A stretch of 64,000 nucleotides of DNA from contig NZ_CP044231.1 of assembly GCF_008727755.1 (NCBI RefSeq), forward strand, positions 2,294,001 through 2,358,000. The letters are read 5' to 3'. This document shows, in pieces, positions 47,467 to 55,266 of the stretch (position 1 is its first letter; every line of letters begins with the position of its first letter). The position numbers and the translations under genes are program-made. The notes under the pieces are model-generated. The model saw only the letters and a program-made list of their open reading frames with translations. It was not told where the DNA came from and did not search any database. Source of the DNA: Microbacterium caowuchunii. Lineage in GTDB: Bacteria; Actinomycetota; Actinomycetes; Actinomycetales; Microbacteriaceae.

Positions 47467-48728
47467 TCGGGCTCGTCGACGCGAACTCGTTCTACGCGTC
47501 GTGCGAGCGCGTGTTCGATCCGAAACTCGAGGGTCGCCCGGTCTGCGTCCTCTCGAACAACGACGGCTGTGTGGTCGCTCTCACGTCCGAAGCCAAGGCG
47601 CTGGGCATCAAGATGGGGACGCCGTGGTTCAAGATCCGGAGCTTCGCTGAGCATCACGGAGCGGTCGCGAAATCCAGCAACTACGAGCTCTACGGCGACT
47701 TGAGCCATCGCCTCCATCGTCTCGTGGAGCGGTTCGGAGCGTGGGTCGAGGAGTACTCGATCGACGAGTGTTTTCTGCACGTAAACGAGCAGAGAACCGA
47801 CCTCGCCGCTCTCGGCCGAGAGATCCGCGAAGCAGCTCGGCGGAACATCGGCCTCCCGGTCTCCGTCGGCTTCGGACCCTCCAAGGTCCTCGCGAAGCTC
47901 GCCAACCACGGGGCGAAGCGCGCTCCTCATCTCGGCGGCGTCTGCGACTGGACCGCGTACACGCCCGAGCAGCAGGAGGTGATCCTCGCGCACTATCCCA
48001 CGAGCGAGACCTGGGGCATCGCCGGCCGCCTCGAGCAGAAGCTCGCCGCCCGCGGCATCGAGAACATGCTGCAGCTGCGCGACGCGGACGCCGGCGCGAT
48101 CAAGAAGGCGTTCGGCGTCACCGTGCAGCGCATCGTCTACGAACTCCGCGGCATCCCGTGCATCGAGATCGAGCCGGTCCGGAAGACCAAGCAGCAGATC
48201 ATCTCGTCCAGGATGTTCGGCCATCCGGTGGAGGACCCGGACACCGTCGCACACGTCCTCTCTGTCTATGCCCAGCGCGCCACGGCGCGCATGCGTGGCG
48301 AGAAGTCCGTGGCCGGGCTCGTCTCCGCGTTCGCCGCGTCGTCGCCGTACGCCGACAACTACACCTCCGCTTGGGGGCAGATGGCGTTCGGGATGCCCAC
48401 CGACGACCCGGTCGCGATCGCCAAGGCGGCGACCGAGAGCCTGAAGGGTCAGCTCCGACCGGGAGTGAAGTACGTCCGCGCCGGGGTCATGCTGAACAAG
48501 CTCTCCCCCGCCGAGTCGCACAGCTTCCTCCCGGCGTTCCAGCCGGACTACGACCGCCGCGGCGTCGGCGAGCTGCTCGACAAGATCCACCGCCGCCACG
48601 GCGACAGCGCCGTCGGCCTCGGCCTGGCCGGCATCAGGCTCGGCCCCGCCTTCGAGATGCGCCGCGAGATGCTCTCGCTCCGCGCGACGACGCACTGGAA
48701 CGAGCTGGCGACGGTATACGCGCGCTGA
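47463..48728 (+). CDS. umuC: Y-family DNA polymerase, UmuC-type
   Basis: A 421-residue translesion polymerase. Catalytic acidic residues are D6 (GLVDANSFYASC) and D101-E102 (YSIDECF). The VLSNNDGCVVALTSEAKALGI segment and the KQQIISSRMFG/C-terminal MRREMLSLRATT region are typical of UmuC rather than DinB. The GTG start overlaps the stop of the umuD remnant. Without an intact UmuD in the window, its activation would depend on another copy or on independent activity. Confidence 0.9.
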   Translation: MIGLVDANSFYASCERVFDPKLEGRPVCVLSNNDGCVVALTSEAKALGIKMGTPWFKIRSFAEHHGAVAKSSNYELYGDLSHRLHRLVERFGAWVEEYSIDECFLHVNEQRTDLAALGREIREAARRNIGLPVSVGFGPSKVLAKLANHGAKRAPHLGGVCDWTAYTPEQQEVILAHYPTSETWGIAGRLEQKLAARGIENMLQLRDADAGAIKKAFGVTVQRIVYELRGIPCIEIEPVRKTKQQIISSRMFGHPVEDPDTVAHVLSVYAQRATARMRGEKSVAGLVSAFAASSPYADNYTSAWGQMAFGMPTDDPVAIAKAATESLKGQLRPGVKYVRAGVMLNKLSPAESHSFLPAFQPDYDRRGVGELLDKIHRRHGDSAVGLGLAGIRLGPAFEMRREMLSLRATTHWNELATVYAR

Positions 48729-48844
48729 CGCGCTCATGGGCGACCGCCAGACAGCACAGCTGTCTCGGGAGGCGGCCGGCAGATTCAGGGTCTCCCTGTC
48801 TGCCCCGGTCCCGCACACCCGCGGGAAGGTCACCACCTCCCGGT

Positions 48845-48860
48845 TCGACACACATGTCGA
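48845..48860. promoter_or_regulatory. Perfect 6-4-6 palindrome upstream of RIIA-like gene
   Basis: TCGACA-CACA-TGTCGA, ending 15 nt before the ATG at 48876. It has the same arm and spacer layout as the actinobacterial SOS box (TCGAAC-N4-GTTCGA) but differs at two arm positions. It probably serves as an operator. Two other short inverted repeats, AGACAG-N5-CTGTCT (48749-48765) and GGCAGA...TCTGCC, lie in the same leader. Confidence 0.5.
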
Positions 48861-48875
48861 CCAGACAGGAACACC

Positions 48876-51053
48876 ATGAAGATCACTGCACCCAGGCGAG
48901 TCGCCCCGGACGACTCGCATTACCTCGACCCGGCGCTCTTCGGCGAGGACGACCGCTTCGTACTGTCGACCATCCGGCCCGAGGACACGTCGATTGCGGT
49001 CGAGATGCTCATCGGCAACTACGCGTCGCCGATGGACGCCGTCGTCCGCGAGCTGTACGTCAACGCGGACGACTCCCACCGCTCGGCCGGCCAGACCCGG
49101 CCTGTCGAGATCACGATGCCCACGGAGGATTCCCCGTTCCTCGTCGTTCGCGACTTCGGCCTGGGCATGAGCGCCGCCGACATGGTGGGCGTCTTCACCC
49201 GTCCCGCAGCGTCGACGAAGCGGAACGAGAACACCTCGGCCGGCTGCCTCGGTATCGGGGCGAAGTCCCCGTTCACCGTGGCGGATCGCTTCGTCGTGCG
49301 TGGCGTCAAGAACGGCGTCTCGGTCACCCTCGTCATGGCCCGCATCGACGGGCACCTCATGCACCACATCGTTCACGAGGTCACGCCCGTCGACGAGGTT
49401 GGCGTGGACGGTGTGGAGATCACCGTCCCGGTCGAGGTCGACAAGATCGAGAAGTGGTGGAAGGCGCTGTCGCGCGTCCACTTCTGGTGGGACGAGGGTC
49501 GAGCCCTCATCACGAACAGGGAAATGTCTCCCGTCGGTCTCCCCACATGGTCGGAACGGATCCTCGAAGGCGGCTCTGCGCCTTCGGGGCCGACCGTCGT
49601 GCACAACCAGTCTCTTCGGTCGCCGGCCGTGCTCATGGGTCAGATCAGCTACGCGATCCCGAAGGACATGTTGGTCGTTCAGGAGCCGCTGCTCTACGTC
49701 GTCCCCGTCGGGGACGTGAGCATCGCACCGAACCGCGAGTCGATCGTTGACACGGAGGAGAATCGCCGCCTGATCGAAGAGCTGACCTACGCGTGGCAGC
49801 AGGAACAGTTCCACGACCTGGCCGAGACGCTCATGGACCCGACCACGAGCATGATGGCGATGTCGGCCATCCATGCCGACTTGAAGAGTCGAGCCCTCGT
49901 CCGTCACTTCCACACGTGGGCTCGCCGCGCGCGTCCAGACGACCACAAGGCGTACCGACTGCCTCGTTACGACATCGGGCTGAACGTCCCCTTCGCTCAG
50001 TCCTCTCCCGTTGAGATGCGTGTCCATGGTGCCCCGGAGCACGCCTCGGCCCGGGTGATGTCCTGCGAAGATGTTGCGCAGCTTGCTTCGGAACAGAACG
50101 TGCCGAAGGTGGTTTTCGTCGATCGCGACAAGCTACCTGAGGCGCGCCGGAAGATCCTCACCAACTGGGCGCGCGCCGAGAACGTGATCGCCGTCGTCGC
50201 GTCCCGCTTGGATCTGGCGGATGTCCGGTTCGGCAACAACTGGGGCTGGACGGCGGATCCTGACACGTTGACCCGGCCGTTCGCTGCGTCGGACGAGATC
50301 GAGTGGGTGAACCCGGACGACATCCGGATCGCCCGCGTCAAGCACCAGAGCTCGACACCGGCGCCGACTTCTTCGTCGCCGATCGAGGTGATCGACCTGT
50401 CGGTGCATATGCGCGACAGGAGGGAGATGACAGTGGGTGAGCTGGTCGCTCACACGCGGTCGCGGTCCAACCGCTGGGTGATCGTCGACACGGTGGCCGA
50501 GATCAGGAGGATCGACGCGCGGCTGCCGTCGAACATCGTCGCGGTCGCGAGCGGTCAGCGCCCGGCGGCGTTGCTCAGGAGCGAACTCGGCGCTCGGGCG
50601 ATCACGGCCGCCGAGTTCCTGTCCAAGCAGACCGAGTACGTGCTGAGATCACTCACGTCTTCGCAGAAGCGGTTCATCGCGGACCTCGCAATCGCCCAGC
50701 TGCCGCAGATCGATCGCTTCTTCCGTCAGAGGACTGAGTGGATCGAGAAGACGGAGGATGTGGCCGTCCGCGATGTCGCCCAGGCGATCTCGAAGATCGT
50801 CAAGAAGGTGATCGAGGAGCACCGCGGCACAGGTCGGACGCCGCGGCCGGGCTACGGACCGAGGGACTTCGCCTGGGCGCTCGGAGTCCACGCGCTCAAG
50901 CAGTCGTGGCTGGTCGAGCACGGCTCACTGGGCAAGTACGCGCCGGCGCTGATGGCTGCTCAGTCCCCCGGGCTGACCATCTACCAGTTCCGGGAGGAGC
51001 GCGAGGCGGTGATCGACCACATCCGCGCCACCATCGCCACTCAGCTCATCTAG
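48876..51053 (+). CDS. Phage RIIA-like GHKL ATPase
   Basis: A 725-residue protein. Its N-terminal third is a GHKL/HSP90-type ATPase domain: N box VVRELYVNADDSH (E59, N63, D65), G1 box RDFGLGMS (93-97), G2 box GCLGIGAKSPFTVADRF (123-138). The GIGAKSPF version is characteristic of phage rIIA-like proteins rather than MutL, Hsp90 or histidine kinases. The remainder is unrecognised. rIIA proteins of T-even phages block exclusion systems; function outside phages is unknown. It suggests a phage or plasmid source for this block. Confidence 0.75.
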   Translation: MKITAPRRVAPDDSHYLDPALFGEDDRFVLSTIRPEDTSIAVEMLIGNYASPMDAVVRELYVNADDSHRSAGQTRPVEITMPTEDSPFLVVRDFGLGMSAADMVGVFTRPAASTKRNENTSAGCLGIGAKSPFTVADRFVVRGVKNGVSVTLVMARIDGHLMHHIVHEVTPVDEVGVDGVEITVPVEVDKIEKWWKALSRVHFWWDEGRALITNREMSPVGLPTWSERILEGGSAPSGPTVVHNQSLRSPAVLMGQISYAIPKDMLVVQEPLLYVVPVGDVSIAPNRESIVDTEENRRLIEELTYAWQQEQFHDLAETLMDPTTSMMAMSAIHADLKSRALVRHFHTWARRARPDDHKAYRLPRYDIGLNVPFAQSSPVEMRVHGAPEHASARVMSCEDVAQLASEQNVPKVVFVDRDKLPEARRKILTNWARAENVIAVVASRLDLADVRFGNNWGWTADPDTLTRPFAASDEIEWVNPDDIRIARVKHQSSTPAPTSSSPIEVIDLSVHMRDRREMTVGELVAHTRSRSNRWVIVDTVAEIRRIDARLPSNIVAVASGQRPAALLRSELGARAITAAEFLSKQTEYVLRSLTSSQKRFIADLAIAQLPQIDRFFRQRTEWIEKTEDVAVRDVAQAISKIVKKVIEEHRGTGRTPRPGYGPRDFAWALGVHALKQSWLVEHGSLGKYAPALMAAQSPGLTIYQFREEREAVIDHIRATIATQLI

Positions 51054-51057
51054 GGTC

Positions 51058-51125
51058 GAGCCGGCAACCATCGAGAACCCCTGTCGCCTTCGGGCGGCGG
51101 GGGTTCTTCTTTCGCGACTGACGGC
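51058..51125 (+). terminator. Terminator module, copy 1 of a 68-bp repeat
   Basis: Hairpin GAACCCC...CGCC/GGCG...GGGGTTC followed by TTCTTTCGC, directly after the RIIA-like gene. The whole 68 bp recurs at 53703-53770 with 3 mismatches. Confidence 0.85.
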
Positions 51126-51221
51126 ACCGAGGGCCGCGGAAGAACCAGTGCATGTGCGGGATGACACGTGTCCCCCATTTGGACTACAGACACAGAGTCC
51201 ACAGCTGAGAGGGTGGGAAAT

Positions 51222-51596
51222 GTGAACACACCGGACCATCACGAGGAGACGAAGTCATCCATCGCTGTGTGGGCGGTCGTTGCGTATGTGGTGCTGTTGA
51301 TGGCCACGGTTGCCGCTGTCATCCTGGCCGCAAGCTCGCTGGGCTCACTGTCCGGTGAGCTGCCAGTGGACGACCCCACACCCGACGAACAACGGACGTG
51401 GCAAACCGGCCTGTACGCCCTATGGGCAGGCATTGCAGGGGCTGTACTGACGACCATCACCGGAGTGATCGCGGGTTCCCGGATGCCTAAGCAGCAGTTC
51501 TTCTGGGCCGCTGGGTTGGCGGCCGCTTCCATCCTCGTCGTCGTGATCGCGGCAGTCGCCACCTGGGCGGTTGTCCTCCCGCCCTTGCCCAGCTGA
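51222..51596 (+). CDS. Small membrane protein, function unknown
   Basis: A 124-residue protein with three membrane segments (VWAVVAYVVLLMATVAAVILAASSL; LYALWAGIAGAVLTTITGVIAG; FFWAAGLAAASILVVVIAAVATWAVVL). GTG start with GAGGGTGGGAAAT upstream. No family is recognised. An AraC-type HTH gene follows 18 nt downstream on the same strand, so the two may be co-transcribed. Confidence 0.65.
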   Translation: MNTPDHHEETKSSIAVWAVVAYVVLLMATVAAVILAASSLGSLSGELPVDDPTPDEQRTWQTGLYALWAGIAGAVLTTITGVIAGSRMPKQQFFWAAGLAAASILVVVIAAVATWAVVLPPLPS

Positions 51597-51614
51597 CTGG
51601 CACCCGATCACGAA

Positions 51615-52229
51615 ATGCCGCCGCCCAGCCCGTCGCTCGAGGAGTTGCGGCGACGTGCAGTGGGGATGATCGCCCAGGACTATCACGATCCTTCATGTAG
51701 CCCGGTGACGATATCCCGGATGCTCTATGTGTCACGCCGACAGCTGTCACGATCCTTCGAGCACGACTCCCTGGGGCCCGGGGCAACAATCGCCGCGATG
51801 AGGGTCGAGGCCGCCTGCGTGCTGATCGCCGGGGACCCGGCCCGCGCATTGCGGGATGTTGCGGTCTTGGTCGGGTTCGCCGATCCTCAGACATTCCGGG
51901 CCCAGTTCGCCACACGGACGGGTGTGCTCCCGAGCGAATTCCGCGCGATGGCAGAGGCGGGGTCCGTCTCAAACAGACAGCAAGGGCCTGCCACCGGCGA
52001 GGTGACAGACCCTTGGCGGCTGTTACGGGTTGCAGCCGACGGCAGCCTGAAGCCACCACCACACGTCCGCCCGCCACGATTCCATGTCGTACGTGGGACC
52101 GCCACCGGCGTAGTTGTAGACCACGTGGCAGTGGAATTGGTTCTCGATCGTCGATATGACCTTGCTCGCGTTGCTACCGAGGCGGGCCCTCAAGTCCGCG
52201 CTGTGGTAGGAGAGGATCGCCGCCCCTGA
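51615..52229 (+). CDS. AraC-type HTH protein, C-terminus probably run-on
   Basis: Residues 1-115 are an AraC DNA-binding domain with two HTH motifs (PVTISRMLYVSRRQLSRSFEHD and ALRDVAVLVGFADPQTFRAQFATRTGVLPSEFRA). The frame then stays open to 52229. The last ~70 codons are antisense to the end of the DUF2599-like gene and look non-natural. The original stop was probably near the hairpin at 51982. There is no ligand-binding domain. It may control the adjacent secreted-protein genes, but that is only positional. Confidence 0.6.
   Translation: MPPPSPSLEELRRRAVGMIAQDYHDPSCSPVTISRMLYVSRRQLSRSFEHDSLGPGATIAAMRVEAACVLIAGDPARALRDVAVLVGFADPQTFRAQFATRTGVLPSEFRAMAEAGSVSNRQQGPATGEVTDPWRLLRVAADGSLKPPPHVRPPRFHVVRGTATGVVVDHVAVELVLDRRYDLARVATEAGPQVRAVVGEDRRP
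51982..52014 (-). terminator. Imperfect hairpin terminator of DUF2599-like gene
   Basis: On the minus strand AAGGGTCTGTCACC, loop TCGCC, GGTGGCAGGCCCTT with 3 mismatched positions, 8 nt after the stop at 52023 and followed by GCTGTCTGTTTG. Confidence 0.6.
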
Positions 52230-52910
52230 CGAGTACCGCCCGAACTGGGTCGGCACTGCACGAACCACGTAGTCCGAACCACTCTGGCTCGTCACGTACG
52301 CGGACTCTACGAGCCACGATCCCTGGTAGGGGTCAGCGATCACGGGGTACACGATGTCTGCCACGGCATCCAGGTCCACGTGCTGCGTCAGCTGGTTGCC
52401 TTCCAGCGTGAACCACGTCGGGATGTCCTTCCCCTCGGCATCTCGTGCCCAGGGGGCGGCTGTTCCACCGATGAACTCCCCCGAGGCGTTCAGGTACATG
52501 TACCCGCCGTCCTCGATGTCGTCGACGATGGCATTGTCCGGCAGGTCCAGCGTGAAGTCGTACGCCCGCGGGGCGATGTCGCTTTCGATCCTGATGGCGA
52601 ACAGCGCCGATGCGTCGTCGAGGAGGACGGAGTCCACTGTGCTCCCGTCCCCGGGATCTTCGGCCGTAAGGCGGAATTCGCCAGCCTCCGAGGCGATGGT
52701 GATGGTGTCCGATGTGACGGACGCCGTAACGTCCTCGACCGTCGAGGCCGTTACGCCCTCCGGCGCTGCTGCCTCCGCCAGGTCCGGTGCGACGACCCGT
52801 AGCTCGTCGATGAGGTCCGGTGAGTCGTTGTCTGCGAACGACGCGGTCGGGACGGACAGCACGACGAGTGTGCCCGCGAGAAGTGTGGCCGCTGATGCTT
52901 TGAACCGCAT
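52023..52910 (-). CDS. Secreted DUF2599-like protein (paralogue 1)
   Basis: A 295-residue protein with a Sec signal peptide (MRFKASAATLLAGTLVVLSVPTASFA). A beta-rich middle region (YDFTLDLPDNAIVDDIEDGG...APWARDAEG...LTQHVDLDAVADIVYPVIADPYQGSW) leads to a C-terminal domain with CHVV...MESWRADVWWW...GCNP. The Cys-His...W-E-RPD...CNP pattern fits DUF2599. GGAGG precedes the ATG. It shares this layout with 55267-56223. It diverges from another secreted-protein gene, with 145 nt between. Function is unknown. Confidence 0.75.
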   Translation of the reverse strand: MRFKASAATLLAGTLVVLSVPTASFADNDSPDLIDELRVVAPDLAEAAAPEGVTASTVEDVTASVTSDTITIASEAGEFRLTAEDPGDGSTVDSVLLDDASALFAIRIESDIAPRAYDFTLDLPDNAIVDDIEDGGYMYLNASGEFIGGTAAPWARDAEGKDIPTWFTLEGNQLTQHVDLDAVADIVYPVIADPYQGSWLVESAYVTSQSGSDYVVRAVPTQFGRYSSGAAILSYHSADLRARLGSNASKVISTIENQFHCHVVYNYAGGGPTYDMESWRADVWWWLQAAVGCNP

Positions 52911-53055
52911 ACATACCTCCGCTTGGTGGGATTTGGACTCCCAGTCTGGAAGCGGGAAGGGGTGCGCACGGCATGAATTTGGGACAGAACTCGACTGACG
53001 GCACGTGCCGAGCAAGACGATGGGGTCGAAGTATCCACGAAACGAAGGGATGACG

Positions 53056-53640
53056 ATGACGAGACTAAGTCGAGCCAGGCTCTCCACGCTCAGCACAGCC
53101 CTGTTGGTGGGCGCGCTGGCGCTGGTGAGCGCGCTACCGGCCCACGCCACGGCGGATGATTCCAGTACGTTGGATGACCCCACGGTCGAGATCGGCTCGG
53201 TAGAGCAGCTCTCGACCAGCGAGATGGCGCTGCTTGAATCCGACGATCTGAAGCGGGTGACAGTGGATGCATTCACCGGTGATATCACCGCGGTGCAGCC
53301 AATGAGTGCACAGGAGCTCAGTGCGGAGAGATCCTCGCAGTCGGTCGGCACCTTCGGCGTGAGCACCGGCTGTTCTGGGACTACCGTCGCATGCTGGCAC
53401 TCGCAGGCGCCGGCCGTGCTGTACAGCTTCACCACTGGTGTTACCAACGGCACGTGGGGGAACCGTACGGATTTCTGGACGGGCAACTACTACGCCAAGC
53501 TGTGCTGGCTCGACCCGCTGCCTGCGAACCCGTTCAATCCCGCGACCGTCTGCATGCCGATCCGCAATGGGAAGAACGCATGGATCTCGCTGGGCTGGGT
53601 CGTCACAGGCAAGAAAGCCGACGTCTCGACCACGCGGTAA
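53056..53640 (+). CDS. Secreted protein of unknown function
   Basis: A 194-residue protein with a signal peptide (LSTALLVGALALVSALPAHA). An acidic linker follows, then a Cys-containing C-terminal domain (STGCSGTTVACWHSQAP...GTWGNRTDFWTGNYYAKLCW...TVCMPIRNGKNAWISLGWVVTG) with two likely disulfides. Lactococcin-972-like proteins show a similar size and layout, but I see no firm match. AAGGG lies 6 nt before this ATG; another ATG is two codons upstream. It is divergent from DUF2599 paralogue 1, suggesting joint regulation. Confidence 0.7.
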   Translation: MTRLSRARLSTLSTALLVGALALVSALPAHATADDSSTLDDPTVEIGSVEQLSTSEMALLESDDLKRVTVDAFTGDITAVQPMSAQELSAERSSQSVGTFGVSTGCSGTTVACWHSQAPAVLYSFTTGVTNGTWGNRTDFWTGNYYAKLCWLDPLPANPFNPATVCMPIRNGKNAWISLGWVVTGKKADVSTTR

Positions 53641-53702
53641 CTGATCCCGCGGAATCGTGTTCTACTCGCGGGCGACCCCGAACCGGCCGCCCGGCTAGAG
53701 CC

Positions 53703-53770
53703 GAGCCGGCATCCATCGAGAACCCCTGTCGCCATCCGGCGGCGGGGGTTCTTCTTTCGCGACTGACGGC
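53703..53770 (+). terminator. Terminator module, copy 2 of the 68-bp repeat
   Basis: The same hairpin and T-rich tail as 51058-51125 with 3 mismatches in 68 bp, about 60 nt after the stop of the secreted-protein gene. Confidence 0.85.
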
Positions 53771-53883
53771 TCCTTCCTGGTGCTGTACCCGCATACGTGG
53801 GGCGCCGGTGCTCATGCCCACGTCTGGCGGCTCAAGTGTGGCCACCACCAGACCCTGCCAACACATATTCCGTTAAATGTTGG

Positions 53884-53889
53884 TATAAT
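53884..53889 (+). promoter_or_regulatory. Consensus TATAAT -10, leaderless, for the Fic gene
   Basis: TATAAT followed by TGCTGC and the ATG at 53896. The surrounding DNA (ATATTCCGTTAAATGTTGG) is markedly AT-rich. ATATTCCG also forms one arm of the PadR-gene operator at 56343. Confidence 0.65.
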
Positions 53890-53895
53890 TGCTGC

Positions 53896-55137
53896 ATGCC
53901 CACAGATCACACCCGCACCCTCATCCCCGTGGATGCGGTCACGCACGAGACCTACGACTGGGCGCCGCGCGCGCCACAGATGTTCTCGCGCGCCGAGGTC
54001 GAGCGACAGACGGGACCCTACGAGGCAACCGTCACAGCTCCGATCGCGAACTGGTCCCCGGTCATCTCGGGTGACGAGCTGGCGAACATCGAGGACGCCA
54101 CTCGTCAGCTGGTCGAGTTCGACAAGCACGCGCAGAGCAAGCTCGGTTCAGACAGTCCGGCGCTCGGGCCGATGACCGCGATCCTGCTGCGCACGGAGTC
54201 GGCGTCCAGCTCCCAGATCGAGCAGCTGACGACGTCGGCGAAGCAGCTCGCTCTCGCCGAGATCGATGAGGGTGACAAGGCCAACGCGCTCACCGTAATC
54301 GGGAACGTCCGCGCCATGGAAGCCGCGCTCCGGCTCGCCGACGACATCAGCGCGGAGTCGATCCTCGCGATGCATGAGGCGCTGATGCTCCACCAGAGCG
54401 GCTTTGACCCGATCGCGGCCGGCCGCTTCCGTGAGGAGCAGGTCTGGATCGGGCCAGGGGAAGCCGGCCCTCGCGTCGCTGACTTCGTCGCGCCGCATCA
54501 TGATCGCATTCCCGGTGCGATCGAGGACCTCGTCTCCTTCATCGACCGCGAGGATCTTCCGGTGCTCGTCCAGGTCGCCGTCGCGCACGCCCAGTTCGAG
54601 ACGATCCACCCGTTCCCCGATGGGAACGGACGAACCGGCCGCGCGCTCGCGCAGTCGATCCTCCGGAACAAGGAGCTCGTCGGATCGACCGCCGTGCCCA
54701 TCTCAGCGGGCCTCCTCGTGCACACCGAGCGCTACTTCGACGCCCTCGGCGCGTACCGGGCCGGCGACGCCGGACCCATCGTCCGCGAGTTCGTCGCGGC
54801 GAGCCTGATCGCATCCGCCACCGGAACCGAGCTCGTGGACGACCTCGTCGTCCAGCTCGAGGAGTCGCGCGCCAAGATGTCCGGCATCCGGGCGGACGCC
54901 ACCGCGTGGAAGATCCTGCCCACCCTCGTCGGCCAGCCCGCGGTGACGACGAAGTACCTGAAGCAGGTCCTCGGCCTCGGGGAGATGGCTGCGCTTCGGG
55001 CACTGGAGACGCTCACCGAACGCGGGGTCCTGACCGAGACCACGGGGTGGAGCCGGAACCGTGTCTGGCAGCACGCCGGCATCTTCGAGGTGCTCGACGG
55101 CTACGCCGCGAAGATCCGTCGGATGTCCTCTCGCTGA
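53896..55137 (+). CDS. Fic-domain protein (probable AMPylator)
   Basis: A 413-residue protein of the Fic/DOC family. It has a Fic_N domain, the catalytic motif HPFPDGNGRTGR at 238-249 (catalytic H238) and a C-terminal winged helix (ATAWKILPTLVGQPAVTTKYLKQVLGLGEMAALRALETLTERGVL). The N-terminal inhibitory helix reads SSQIEQ (105-110): the glutamate is kept but the usual following Gly/Asn is Gln. It probably transfers AMP to a protein target and is autoinhibited (class II). No separate antitoxin gene adjoins it. Confidence 0.9.
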   Translation: MPTDHTRTLIPVDAVTHETYDWAPRAPQMFSRAEVERQTGPYEATVTAPIANWSPVISGDELANIEDATRQLVEFDKHAQSKLGSDSPALGPMTAILLRTESASSSQIEQLTTSAKQLALAEIDEGDKANALTVIGNVRAMEAALRLADDISAESILAMHEALMLHQSGFDPIAAGRFREEQVWIGPGEAGPRVADFVAPHHDRIPGAIEDLVSFIDREDLPVLVQVAVAHAQFETIHPFPDGNGRTGRALAQSILRNKELVGSTAVPISAGLLVHTERYFDALGAYRAGDAGPIVREFVAASLIASATGTELVDDLVVQLEESRAKMSGIRADATAWKILPTLVGQPAVTTKYLKQVLGLGEMAALRALETLTERGVLTETTGWSRNRVWQHAGIFEVLDGYAAKIRRMSSR

Positions 55138-55160
55138 GTCTGGCTCGGCCCGGTCATGAC

Positions 55161-55200
55161 GAACCCCCGGCGCCCTCGAGGCGGCGGGGGTTCTTCTTTC
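55161..55200 (+). terminator. Terminator after the Fic gene, related to the 68-bp module
   Basis: GAACCCCCGGCGCC pairs with GGCGGCGGGGGTTC (one mismatch), ending TTCTTTCGC. It shares the GGGGGTTCTTCTTTCGC tail with the two 68-bp modules. Confidence 0.85.
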
Positions 55201-55266
55201 GCTCTCGGTCCTGGACATGAAGGAGGGGAAGAGTCCGCGGACCCTCCCCCTCCTATCCCTGTCGCT

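Noticed and set aside
53056..53640. Lactococcin-972-type bacteriocin
   Set aside because: Only size, secretion and cysteines agree; no convincing sequence match and no bacteriocin ABC transporter follows.
53896..55137. Fic toxin with a separate antitoxin gene
   Set aside because: The inhibitory helix is within the protein itself (SSQIEQ), and no small antitoxin gene adjoins it.
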